This document shows positions 1-6,571 of a DNA stretch of 7,400 bases, piece after piece. The DNA is taken from positions 1 through 7,400 of the forward strand of contig JAJRCM010000023.1 in assembly GCA_028678965.1 (NCBI GenBank), read 5' to 3'. The notes below the pieces were generated by a model. That model was not told the DNA's origin, searched no databases, and saw only the letters and a program-made list of their open reading frames with translations. The position numbers and the translations under genes are program-made. Each line of letters opens with the position of its first letter. Within the stretch, counting starts at the first letter, position 1. The stretch is from Methanomicrobiales archaeon (GTDB lineage: Archaea; Halobacteriota; Methanomicrobia; Methanomicrobiales; JACTUA01).

Positions 1-861
1 CATAAAATTGAGGACGTAATCCATGATGATATGATCAGCGTCCCCGCTGATACCATGTCCGCTGGTCATATTGATCATCAGTTTTGGCTCAACTCCGTGC
101 TCGTACAGCGCCCTGCCATCCGCATAGGGGATGATCTGGTCATTGGGAGCGTGCAGAACGAGCATTGGCCGGGGTGCGATAGTGGGGATAGCATGATCGG
201 AGTCGATACTCAACAGGAACATACGCGGCCTGCCGGTGTAGCGGTTCCCTGCGAGTCCAAATCCCGATGTAGAGATTCCGATAAAGCCTGCCGCATCAGT
301 ATCGGCGGCCACTGCGATGGCCGCATATCTGCCCCCGTTGCTCTCTCCGGCGAAGTAGACCGGCACATGAAATGTTGAGGTAAGGTACATTCGTGCGACG
401 ATAAGATCAGCCACGATAGCATAGTATTGCGGCCATTCCTGCTTCTGAAACCGCTGGAAGTCCTGGTCGATGCTGAATGGTGTTCCCGTCGTCTCTCCTC
501 CGTTCCCCCTGATATCCAGCACCAGCACCGCAATACCTTCTGTTGCATACTCTTCTGCCCGTTGGCGGTGTCCTTCTTTGGAGACTCCTGCCCCGGGCGC
601 GAGGATGATGGCCGCCTGAGGCTCTTTTGGGGCAGCGAGCAAGCCTGCGACATCTCTATCGATATTCCAGAACTGAACCCTGCTGACCGTGATACTATCG
701 TGCTCCGTGATGGGTGAGAGGAGAACTTGGGGTTCATGAACGGTCAGTTCGAGCATACCAGAATCATTCACGTGATACGATGATACCGGCAATACGGAGC
801 TGCAACCAGCAGAGAGAGTCCCCATCACAAGGAGATAAATGAATACATACTCCAACTGCAT
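1..861 (-). CDS. Probable lipid-anchored alpha/beta hydrolase (C-terminus beyond window)
   Basis: This frame is open from the ATG at 861 to the left edge, giving 287 codons with no stop, so the gene is cut at its C-terminus. The N-terminus is a hydrophobic segment ending in a lipobox-like LSAGC (Cys20), suggesting export and lipid anchoring outside the membrane. The usual basic residues before the hydrophobic stretch are missing, so the signal call is moderate. The alpha/beta hydrolase signs are in the expected order: a nucleophile elbow GESNGG with Ser174, an acid-strand motif HAPNDQIIP with Asp241, and SGHG with His269, close to the present end. Substrate is unknown; esterase or peptidase-like acyl hydrolase are options. 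The start is supported by a strong Shine-Dalgarno, GGGGTGAT at 868-875, six bases before the ATG. That site includes the stop codon of the Nudix gene upstream, so this is the last visible gene of the queD operon. Confidence 0.8.
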   Translation of the reverse strand, partial: MQLEYVFIYLLVMGTLSAGCSSVLPVSSYHVNDSGMLELTVHEPQVLLSPITEHDSITVSRVQFWNIDRDVAGLLAAPKEPQAAIILAPGAGVSKEGHRQRAEEYATEGIAVLVLDIRGNGGETTGTPFSIDQDFQRFQKQEWPQYYAIVADLIVARMYLTSTFHVPVYFAGESNGGRYAAIAVAADTDAAGFIGISTSGFGLAGNRYTGRPRMFLLSIDSDHAIPTIAPRPMLVLHAPNDQIIPYADGRALYEHGVEPKLMINMTSGHGISGDADHIIMDYVLNFM

Positions 862-868
862 ATCGGTA

Positions 869-1366
869 TCACCCCAGGCAGAGGTGGATGAGGCAGATGG
901 TCTTCGCATCATGGATGCGGCCATCGTTCGCCATATTCCGAACCTCATCCACCGGCAGCTGGAGGAGCTCAATATGCTCATCATCATCCAGCTTCTGTAA
1001 AGCAGGGGAAGAGAGGTCCCTTGCCTCGAACAGGTACAGCTTCTCAGTCGTAAATCCCGGAGTGGTGTAGATGAAACCATGTGGGATCAGACGGCCTGCA
1101 GTAAGCCCGGTTTCTTCCTGTAACTCCCGTCTGGCGGTTGCCTCGGGGGATTCACCTGGATCCATGGTTCCGGCGGGAGCTTCGAAGAGATACTCATCAA
1201 TAGCAAACCGGTACTGCCATATCAGATAACAGACATCTCCCTCAACGGGGAGGATTGTCACAGCATGAGAGGGGTGGATCACCACCCGTTCACGCTCGGT
1301 CCCATCGGGAAAGAGATAAACACTCTTTTCCACCGAGAGTCGCCGTCCACGATAAATAATCTCCAT
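869..1366 (-). CDS. Nudix hydrolase, ADP-ribose pyrophosphatase type
   Basis: The 165-residue product has a perfect Nudix box, G-x5-E-x7-R-E-L-Q-E-E-T-G-L, at about residues 66-88, which binds the metal and carries the catalytic glutamates. About 15 residues further on is TTPGF with Pro103; a proline at this place is typical of ADP-ribose pyrophosphatases, which split ADP-ribose to AMP and ribose 5-phosphate. The cytosolic size and the segment before the box (E-A-P-A-G) also fit that subgroup. The true substrate is an inference. The frame stays open 26 codons upstream of the chosen start, but that part overlaps queC and looks non-native. The junction reads ATGATG: queC stops at 1366-1368, and starts are possible at 1369 or 1366. 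I chose 1366 because AGGAG lies five bases before it and only two before the other. The gene is coupled to queC upstream and to the hydrolase downstream. Confidence 0.9.
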   Translation of the reverse strand: MEIIYRGRRLSVEKSVYLFPDGTERERVVIHPSHAVTILPVEGDVCYLIWQYRFAIDEYLFEAPAGTMDPGESPEATARRELQEETGLTAGRLIPHGFIYTTPGFTTEKLYLFEARDLSSPALQKLDDDEHIELLQLPVDEVRNMANDGRIHDAKTICLIHLCLG

Positions 1367-2046
1367 CATGACTCCTGGTAATCGATGGGATCCCTGACCC
1401 CCGCATTTCTGAACGCCTCCTGGCGGAAGTGGCAGGAACCACATCGCCCGCAGGCAGGAGCCTCATTCCGATAACAGGACCAGGAATATTCATAAGGGAC
1501 CCCTAATTCGATGCCAAGCCTGACGATATCGGTCTTGGTCATGTGGAGGAATGGTGCCCTGAGGGTGATCGTGGTGGTATCACGGGTGCCGAGATCGATT
1601 ACCCTCTGGAACGCTTCAATAAATACTGGCCTGCAGTCCGGATACCCGCTGTAGTCCAGGGACTGCGCCCCGATGAAGATGGTGTCTGCTTCCCTCGCTT
1701 CTGCATAGCTCGTGGCAATGGAGAGGAGGTTCGCATTTCTAAACGGTACATAGGTGTTGGGGAGGTGTTCCCGTGCCGGGTCATAATCTTCCATCTCCAC
1801 CGTGGTATCGGTAAGACTGCTCCCCCCTATGGTATGGAGGTAGCTGATATCGACTTCCAGAAAATCCTCAGCATTGAGAAGGTGAGCGATAGTTCGCGCA
1901 CATCGTGCTTCCTTGCCTTCAGTCCGCTGCCCGTAGTTGACGTGGAGGGCGAGAATTGAATACCCCTCACGCTTCGCCAGGTACGCAGTGGTTGCAGAGT
2001 CCATCCCCCCGGAAAGGAGAACGACTGCCTTACGACGATTCATCAT
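1366..2046 (-). CDS. queC: 7-cyano-7-deazaguanine (preQ0) synthase QueC
   Basis: QueC converts 7-carboxy-7-deazaguanine to preQ0 using ATP and ammonia; in archaea preQ0 is then placed in tRNA as the precursor of archaeosine. The 226-residue product begins with a PP-loop, SGGMDS at residues 12-17, which binds ATP. Near the C-terminus are Cys191, Cys199, Cys202 and Cys205 (C-x7-C-x2-C-x2-C), the family's zinc site. The length is normal for the family. The start codon overlaps the queE stop (ATGA at 2043-2046). A second ATG directly follows at 2041-2043, and GGGGTG lies five bases before that one, so the protein may begin one residue later. The gene ends inside the ATGATG start region of the Nudix gene. 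Identity is secure from motifs and context. Confidence 0.97.
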   Translation of the reverse strand: MMNRRKAVVLLSGGMDSATTAYLAKREGYSILALHVNYGQRTEGKEARCARTIAHLLNAEDFLEVDISYLHTIGGSSLTDTTVEMEDYDPAREHLPNTYVPFRNANLLSIATSYAEAREADTIFIGAQSLDYSGYPDCRPVFIEAFQRVIDLGTRDTTTITLRAPFLHMTKTDIVRLGIELGVPYEYSWSCYRNEAPACGRCGSCHFRQEAFRNAGVRDPIDYQES

Positions 2047-2648
2047 TGCACCCCGATCATTTTGTGCAACTGGAGCTGGAATCTGACGGGAAGGTTATGA
2101 TCGAGAATGTAGTTCACGAGGGGTTTACTATCTCGTCCATAGACAGGGGTTATGATAGCTTCGCCCTTCACCCCGTAGGTGTGGAGTATCTCGTCAGCGA
2201 AACGGCAGTCATCGGTATCGGCGCATACGAACTTCACACTGTCCCGGAGAGAGAGATCTGAGAGCAGGGAGAGATCACTCTGCTCACCGGAGGAGGGGCA
2301 CTTCACGTCCATACAGATGGCGGCATATGGCTGGTATAGGCGGAAATTGACGGTTCCGTTGGTTTCAATATCTACCTTGTACCCCTCCTTGTGGAGCGAT
2401 GTAACAAGGGTGAGTACCTCTTCCTGGAGGAGAGGTTCACCACCAGTGAGGCAGATATAGGTGAAACCAATTGACCTGACTGCAGCGAGGACTTCAGGAA
2501 CGGTCATCTCTGAGCCTCCCTCCTGCGCCTGGGGCGTATCACACCAGCGACACCGTAGATTGCACCCAGCACAGCGGACGAATGTACAGGGTCTTCCCTG
2601 ATTTCGCCCTTCACCTTGGAGGCTCCTGAAGATCTCACTGATTATCAT
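2043..2648 (-). CDS. queE: 7-carboxy-7-deazaguanine synthase QueE (radical SAM)
   Basis: QueE is a radical S-adenosylmethionine enzyme that rearranges 6-carboxytetrahydropterin to 7-carboxy-7-deazaguanine, the step after QueD. The 201-residue product starts MIISEIFRSLQGEG, a typical QueE N-terminus. It has Cys29, Cys33 and Cys36 in the CX3CX2C iron-sulfur motif, followed by TGGEP at 68-72 for SAM binding. The frame is open a further 30 codons upstream, but that part lies in queD and does not resemble the family, so the ATG at 2646-2648 is preferred. This start lies 14 bases inside the queD coding end and has no clear Shine-Dalgarno, so translation probably depends on ribosomes finishing queD. 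The stop overlaps the queC start. Confidence 0.96.
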   Translation of the reverse strand: MIISEIFRSLQGEGRNQGRPCTFVRCAGCNLRCRWCDTPQAQEGGSEMTVPEVLAAVRSIGFTYICLTGGEPLLQEEVLTLVTSLHKEGYKVDIETNGTVNFRLYQPYAAICMDVKCPSSGEQSDLSLLSDLSLRDSVKFVCADTDDCRFADEILHTYGVKGEAIITPVYGRDSKPLVNYILDHNLPVRFQLQLHKMIGVQ

Positions 2649-3048
2649 AGGTGCGGTCAGCACAGCACGTGGGGGACTCCCAGACACGTATTTTTTTGAT
2701 TCGAGCGTTTGAACCATTGATCCGGCATTCGGCGGCAAGCATGTCGTGGATACGCTCAGCCATCATCTCGCTGCTCGGGTCGCCGGGGGTGGTGATAACT
2801 GTCTGAAAGGCGGTGAGGCAGTCAACCATGGGATCTGCCTCGTTCAGGATAACCTGATGATCGAACCGTTCGATGACCCCTTTTATCGTATTGTAATCCA
2901 CAAGAATATTGGTCGTTCCGTCAATCTCTCCCTCGATCCATACCTCAACCTTCCAGCGGTGGCCGTGGAGGTTCCGGCACTTTCCCTCATAGTGAAGGAG
3001 ACGGTGTGAGGCATCGAAGAAAACTATCTTGTATATCCCTGTGGTCAT
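2635..3048 (-). CDS. queD: 6-carboxy-5,6,7,8-tetrahydropterin synthase QueD
   Basis: QueD belongs to the 6-pyruvoyltetrahydropterin synthase family and makes 6-carboxytetrahydropterin from dihydroneopterin triphosphate, the first committed step to preQ0. The 137-residue product has the zinc ligands His15 (ASHRL), His28 and His30 (LHGH), the catalytic Cys24 (EGKC), an internal FDH motif, and a C-terminal WESPT with the expected glutamate. An upstream in-frame start at 3093 would add 15 residues, but it would lie upstream of the probable transcription start. The family-like N-terminus and a TATA box about 27 bases away favour the ATG at 3046-3048. There is no Shine-Dalgarno before this ATG, which fits a leaderless mRNA. 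It is the first gene of the preQ0 operon. An archaeal PTPS paralogue with a pterin role is conceivable, but adjacency to queE and queC makes QueD much more likely. Confidence 0.95.
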   Translation of the reverse strand: MTTGIYKIVFFDASHRLLHYEGKCRNLHGHRWKVEVWIEGEIDGTTNILVDYNTIKGVIERFDHQVILNEADPMVDCLTAFQTVITTPGDPSSEMMAERIHDMLAAECRINGSNARIKKIRVWESPTCCADRTYDNQ

Positions 3049-3070
3049 TGTACAGCGTGTACCAGCCGGA

Positions 3071-3079
3071 GATATAAGG
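3071..3079 (-). promoter_or_regulatory. TATA box of the queD operon
   Basis: Read on the minus strand this is CCTTATATC, a fair match to the archaeal TATA consensus. Its centre is about 27 bases upstream of the queD ATG, so transcription should begin at or within a few bases of that ATG, giving a leaderless mRNA. This is inferred from spacing only. Confidence 0.6.
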
Positions 3080-3129
3080 TTATTAGCCCTCACAGCACAT
3101 GTATACAGGAATCGCGTGAGTGAGGCACA

Positions 3130-3139
3130 ATATATAAAT
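3130..3139 (+). promoter_or_regulatory. TATA box of the rpsL-rpsG-fusA operon
   Basis: ATATATAAAT is a strong archaeal TATA box. The expected start is about 25 bases downstream, near 3158-3162, which gives a leader of about 50-55 bases before rpsL. The box lies about 58 bases from the opposing queD TATA box, so the two operons have separate, back-to-back promoters. Confidence 0.7.
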
Positions 3140-3169
3140 TCATTCCACGCGTTTGATAGTATCTCAGTG

Positions 3170-3214
3170 ATGGGTACCCCTATCCAGAAAAATCAAATGA
3201 ATGAGGGCCTTTAA
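3170..3214 (+). other. Possible 14-codon leader ORF before rpsL
   Basis: An ATG at 3170 opens a 14-codon frame, [14 protein letters not shown], whose TAA stop shares its last A with the rpsL ATG (TAATG). It lies entirely within the predicted leader of the ribosomal operon. An internal ATG at 3197 gives a shorter five-codon version. No convincing Shine-Dalgarno precedes 3170, and with so few codons chance is a real possibility. If translated, it could couple translation to rpsL. Confidence 0.3.
3203..3207 (+). promoter_or_regulatory. Shine-Dalgarno of rpsL
   Basis: GAGGG lies six bases before the rpsL ATG and complements the archaeal 16S rRNA tail. It supports the start at 3214 and shows that rpsL is not leaderless, unlike queD on the other side of the promoter region. 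Confidence 0.75.
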
Positions 3215-3642
3215 TGGGACAGGGTAAATTTGCAGCAAGAAAACTGAAGCGCGACGCGCAAAAGTTCCGTTGGAGTAACAAGTGGTACGCCCGGCGTTTA
3301 CTCCGGCTTGATGAGAAGGCAGATCCTCTCGAGGGGTCTCCTCAGGCACGAGGCATTGTGCTCGAGAAGATCGGGATTGAGGCCAAACAGCCCAACTCCG
3401 CTATCCGAAAAGCAGTCCGTGTTCAGCTGATTAAGAATGGCCGGCAGGTAACTGCTTTTGCCGTCGGAGATGGTGCTATCAACTTCATCGATGAACACGA
3501 TGAGGTGGAGATCGAAGGGATCGGCGGACGACTCGGCCGCTCGATGGGAGATATTCCCGGGGTTCGATACGTCGTCACCAAGGTCAATAATGTCTCCCTC
3601 CGCGAATTAGTGATCGGGCGGAAGGAGAAACCACGCAGGTGA
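3214..3642 (+). CDS. rpsL: 30S ribosomal protein S12 (uS12)
   Basis: S12 sits at the decoding centre of the small ribosomal subunit and monitors codon-anticodon pairing. The 142-residue length is standard for archaeal uS12. The invariant KQPNSAIRK (58-66) and GDIPGVRYV (from about 112) loops, which reach the decoding site, are intact. The basic N-terminus ([14 protein letters not shown]) is the archaeal and eukaryotic form. It is the first gene of the operon, preceded by a TATA box and a GAGGG ribosome-binding site. Its final codons supply the Shine-Dalgarno for rpsG, so S12 and S7 are probably made in step. Confidence 0.98.
   Translation: MGQGKFAARKLKRDAQKFRWSNKWYARRLLRLDEKADPLEGSPQARGIVLEKIGIEAKQPNSAIRKAVRVQLIKNGRQVTAFAVGDGAINFIDEHDEVEIEGIGGRLGRSMGDIPGVRYVVTKVNNVSLRELVIGRKEKPRR
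3637..3642 (+). promoter_or_regulatory. Shine-Dalgarno of rpsG, embedded in the rpsL stop
   Basis: AGGTGA, extending to AGGTGATG, lies four bases before the rpsG ATG and contains the rpsL TGA. It decides the rpsG start at 3647 over the out-of-frame ATG at 3642. Confidence 0.65.
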
Positions 3643-3646
3643 TGAG

Positions 3647-4255
3647 ATGGAAGAGAAGACAGCAGCATCACGGGAAGAGGAAGATAAGCAGCCGAAAAGG
3701 CTCCTGTTCAACCGCTGGGATCTGAATGAAGTGGAGATCAAGGATCCAGGCCTTGTCAGGTATGTCAACCTGAAATCCACGATTGTTCCCTATACCTCTG
3801 GCAAAATGACCCGGCAGCAGTTTGGGAAGGGAGACATGCTCATTGTCGAGCGCCTCATCAACCGCCTGATGCAGACAGAGATAAATACGGGGGCCAAACA
3901 GCGTGCTATCAGAATTACCGCTGATGCTTTCGAAATCATCCATAAGAAGACCAAAAAGAACCCGGTTCAGGTTCTGGTGGATGCCATCGCCAATGCCGGT
4001 CCGCGTGAAGAGACAGTTCGGTTGAAGTACGGTGGGATCAATGTCCCGAAATCTGTGGATACCGCCCCTCTCCGCAGAGTGAACGCTGCACTCCGGTTTA
4101 TTGCTGAGGGAGTAAATTCCGCGAGCCACACAACCAAGAAAAACGTGAGCGAATGTCTCGCTGACGAATTGATTGCCGCAGCTCGCGGTGATACGAAGTG
4201 TTACTCAGTGGGGAAGAAAGAAGAGCGTGAACGAATCGCGATTGCCTCCCGCTGA
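3647..4255 (+). CDS. rpsG: 30S ribosomal protein S7 (uS7)
   Basis: S7 is a primary 16S rRNA-binding protein that organises the head of the small subunit and lines the E site. The 202-residue product has an acidic N-terminal tail of about 18 residues, then the archaeal core [11 protein letters not shown]. The family signature follows, with NPVQVL from residue 105, GPREE at 118-122 and a nearby LRRV. The protein ends with the usual basic C-terminal helix. It starts four bases after rpsL and is clearly co-transcribed with it. Between its stop and fusA is a 24-base gap containing seven Ts, which might reduce read-through. Confidence 0.97.
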   Translation: MEEKTAASREEEDKQPKRLLFNRWDLNEVEIKDPGLVRYVNLKSTIVPYTSGKMTRQQFGKGDMLIVERLINRLMQTEINTGAKQRAIRITADAFEIIHKKTKKNPVQVLVDAIANAGPREETVRLKYGGINVPKSVDTAPLRRVNAALRFIAEGVNSASHTTKKNVSECLADELIAAARGDTKCYSVGKKEERERIAIASR

Positions 4256-4262
4256 TTCTATC

Positions 4263-4269
4263 TTTTTTT
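4263..4269 (+). terminator. T-run between rpsG and fusA, possible partial terminator
   Basis: Seven consecutive Ts lie just after the rpsG stop and directly before the fusA Shine-Dalgarno (GAGGT at 4270-4274). Archaeal RNA polymerase can terminate at U-runs without a hairpin, so this could lower fusA transcription relative to rpsL-rpsG. No hairpin is evident and no TATA box for fusA is obvious, so full termination is unlikely. Confidence 0.35.
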
Positions 4270-4279
4270 GAGGTACAGT

Positions 4280-6475
4280 ATGGCACGAGCAGCAAAAATT
4301 GTTGAAAGAGTAACAACCCTGATGGACAGGCCCGAGCATATACGGAATATCGGGATTGTCGCGCACATCGATCATGGAAAGACCACCCTGTCCGATAACC
4401 TGCTTGCCGGCGCAGGTATGATCAGTGAGGAGCTTGCCGGAAAGCAGCTCTTTATGGACTCCGATGAGGAGGAGCAGTCCCGCGGTATCACTATTGACGC
4501 AAGCAATGTTTCCATGGTCCACGAGTATGAGGGAGAAGAATTCCTCATCAACATGATCGATACCCCCGGTCACGTTGATTTCGGGGGTGATGTAACTCGT
4601 GCTATGCGTGCTGTGGATGGCGCTGTGGTGGTGGTGGATGCCGTTGAAGGAGCGATGCCCCAGACCGAGACCGTGCTCCGTCAGGCCCTCAAGGAGCAGG
4701 TTCGTCCGGTTCTTTTCATCAATAAGGTTGACCGGTTGATCAATGAGCTCAAGGTGGATGAAACGGAGATGCAGATCCGCCTGGGCAAGGTCATCGACAA
4801 AGTCAACAAGCTGATCAAGGGGATGAACGAAGAGCAATATAATAAGGGCTGGCGTCTCGACCCGAAAAATGGGACAGTTGCTTTTGGATCCGCTCTATAT
4901 AAATGGGCAGTCTCCATCCCGTACATGCAGAAGAGCAAGGTTTCATTCAAGGAAGTCTACCAGAAGTGCCGTGAGGGAGACATGAAATGGCTCAACAAAC
5001 AGAGCCCGCTCTGTAGCGTTATCCTGGATATGGTAGTACGGCATCTGCCCAATCCCATCGAAGCCCAGAAGCGGCGTATCGGTGTTATCTGGCACGGGAA
5101 TAAAGAGAGCATCGAGGGTATTGCGATGTTGAACTGCGATCCCAACGGACCGGTCATCCTGATGGTCACCGACATCAGCTTCGATCCCCATGCCGGAGAG
5201 GTGGCAACCGGACGGTTATTCAGCGGCACATTGAGACGGGGTCTTGAGCTGTATGTATCGGGAACGGCTGGGAAGACGAATCGTCTCCAACAGGTTGGCA
5301 TCTTTATGGGGCCAGAGCGAGTGGAAGTGGAGCAGCTTCCTGCCGGAAACATCGCTGCGGTCACCGGGCTCAAGGATGCCATCGTCGGATCCATGGTGAC
5401 CAATCTGATAGAGATTACTCCCTTCGAGTCCCTGAAGCACTATAGCGAGCCGGTGATGACCGTCGCCGTTGAAGCGAAGAATATGGCAGATCTGCCCAAG
5501 TTGATCGATGTCCTCCGTCAGGTGGCAAAGGAAGATCCAACCGTCCGTGTTACGATCAACGAGGAGACCGGAGAGCACCTGATTAGCGGCATGGGGGAGC
5601 TCCATCTTGAGATTATTACTGGCCGTATTAAGCGTGATAAACATGTGGAGATAACCACCTCCAAGCCAATCGTTGTTTACCGTGAGACGGTCACCCAGAT
5701 GGTGGGTCCGGTGGAGGGAAAATCCCCCAACCGACATAACCGTTTCTACGTTGAACTATCCCCGCTCGATGAGAAGGTCGTGAACCTGATCAGGAATGGT
5801 GAAATCTCTATGAATATGCCGGAAGTGGAGCGGAGAACCATTCTGATGAAGGCTGGGCTGGAGAAGGATGAGGCGAAGGGCATCAAGGACATTGCAGGCA
5901 CCAATGTTTTCCTCGATATGACTAAGGGTATCCAGTATCTGAACGAGACCATGGAGCTGATCTTGGAGGGATTCCACGAGGCGATCGATGGGGGTCCTCT
6001 TGCCGATGAGCCCGTTCAGAACATGAAAGTACGGCTCGTCGATGTAAAGCTTCACGAGGATTCTATCCACCGTGGCCCGGCCCAGGTCATCCCGGCGGTC
6101 CGTGCTGCGATCAAGGGCGGTATGCTGCTTGCCAATGACACCCTCATGGAACCCCTACAGAAGATCCAGATTAATGTACCCAGCGAGCAGATGGGTAATG
6201 CCGTTTCCCAGATCCAGGGCAGGCGAGGCCAGATCCTCGACATCTCCAGCGATGGGGATTCCATCGCGGTGATTGGGAAGGCACCAGTGGCAGAACTCTT
6301 TGGGTTCGCCGGGGACCTTCGATCGGCAACGGAGGGTCGGGCAATGTGGAGCACGGAATTTGCCGGTTTCGAGGTTGTCCCATCAAGTCTGGTGAAGGAT
6401 GTTGTGATAGCGATCCGGAAACGGAAAGGTCTGAAGGCAGATATGCCCCGCCCTGACGATTATCTGGAACGCTGA
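4280..6475 (+). CDS. fusA: Translation elongation factor 2 (aEF-2)
   Basis: EF-2 is the GTPase that moves tRNAs and mRNA through the ribosome after peptide transfer. The 731-residue product has the full set of GTPase motifs: AHIDHGKT (28-35), RGIT (68-71), DTPGH (94-98) and NKVD (148-151). The beta-barrel domain II follows, then domain III with the GMGELHLEI motif, and domains IV and V. In the domain IV tip, His597 in IHRGPAQ is the residue converted to diphthamide in archaea and eukaryotes, so this organism should carry the diphthamide enzymes elsewhere. The length is normal and no lesion is seen. The frame can be opened at a TTG at 4268, but ATG 4280 fits the family start ([11 protein letters not shown]) and has GAGGT five bases upstream. 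It is third in the operon after rpsL and rpsG; no EF-1A or S10 gene follows. Confidence 0.98.
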   Translation: MARAAKIVERVTTLMDRPEHIRNIGIVAHIDHGKTTLSDNLLAGAGMISEELAGKQLFMDSDEEEQSRGITIDASNVSMVHEYEGEEFLINMIDTPGHVDFGGDVTRAMRAVDGAVVVVDAVEGAMPQTETVLRQALKEQVRPVLFINKVDRLINELKVDETEMQIRLGKVIDKVNKLIKGMNEEQYNKGWRLDPKNGTVAFGSALYKWAVSIPYMQKSKVSFKEVYQKCREGDMKWLNKQSPLCSVILDMVVRHLPNPIEAQKRRIGVIWHGNKESIEGIAMLNCDPNGPVILMVTDISFDPHAGEVATGRLFSGTLRRGLELYVSGTAGKTNRLQQVGIFMGPERVEVEQLPAGNIAAVTGLKDAIVGSMVTNLIEITPFESLKHYSEPVMTVAVEAKNMADLPKLIDVLRQVAKEDPTVRVTINEETGEHLISGMGELHLEIITGRIKRDKHVEITTSKPIVVYRETVTQMVGPVEGKSPNRHNRFYVELSPLDEKVVNLIRNGEISMNMPEVERRTILMKAGLEKDEAKGIKDIAGTNVFLDMTKGIQYLNETMELILEGFHEAIDGGPLADEPVQNMKVRLVDVKLHEDSIHRGPAQVIPAVRAAIKGGMLLANDTLMEPLQKIQINVPSEQMGNAVSQIQGRRGQILDISSDGDSIAVIGKAPVAELFGFAGDLRSATEGRAMWSTEFAGFEVVPSSLVKDVVIAIRKRKGLKADMPRPDDYLER

Positions 6476-6485
6476 TACATCTCCC

Positions 6486-6490
6486 TTTTT
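6486..6490 (+). terminator. T-run after fusA
   Basis: Five Ts follow a pyrimidine-rich stretch 10 bases after the fusA stop. There is no hairpin. It is the likeliest end of the rpsL-rpsG-fusA transcript, because the next gene has TATA-like sequences of its own. Confidence 0.4.
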
Positions 6491-6513
6491 CGTTCATCGC
6501 ATCGCTTGTGCAA

Positions 6514-6540
6514 TTTTTAAACACCCGCTGGTTTAAAATA
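6514..6540 (+). promoter_or_regulatory. Two candidate TATA boxes before the DUF2124-like gene
   Basis: TTTTTAAA at 6514-6521 and GTTTAAAATA at 6531-6540 both resemble archaeal TATA boxes. The first is about 25 bases before the GTG at 6542, suiting a leaderless GTG start. The second predicts a transcript beginning near 6560, just before the ATG at 6572. The sequence alone cannot decide between them. Confidence 0.5.
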
Positions 6541-6571
6541 AGTGGCTGTTGAGGATTGTGTGTTGATTGCC

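Noticed and set aside
210..737. A 175-codon open frame on the minus strand
   Set aside because: It is an alternative frame of the alpha/beta hydrolase. Its translation is rich in serine and arginine with no domain pattern, whereas the overlapping frame has a lipobox and a full catalytic triad.
1370..1444. N-terminal extension of the Nudix gene to 1444
   Set aside because: The added residues lie inside queC and read MWFLPLPPGG, unlike the family. The ATGATG junction with AGGAG gives a better start.
1543..1959. A 138-codon plus-strand open frame
   Set aside because: It lies wholly opposite queC, has no ribosome-binding site or recognisable domain, and is explained by the codon structure of queC.
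2649..2738. N-terminal extension of queE to 2738
   Set aside because: The added 30 residues lie inside the queD coding region. QueE proteins normally begin just before the S-E-I-F-x-S-x-Q-G-E-G segment, as with the ATG at 2648.
3172..3179. GGGTACCC palindrome in the rpsL leader
   Set aside because: It is a perfect eight-base palindrome but cannot form an RNA hairpin with a two-base loop. A single such palindrome is not unusual, so I do not call it an operator.
4268..4279. TTG start for fusA four codons upstream
   Set aside because: The TTG consists of the end of the T-run and the first base of the Shine-Dalgarno GAGGT. ATG 4280 matches the family N-terminus and the spacing.
4205..4837. A 210-codon minus-strand open frame
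   Set aside because: It is antisense to rpsG and fusA. The histidine- and isoleucine-rich translation is typical of the shadow of a GTPase gene.
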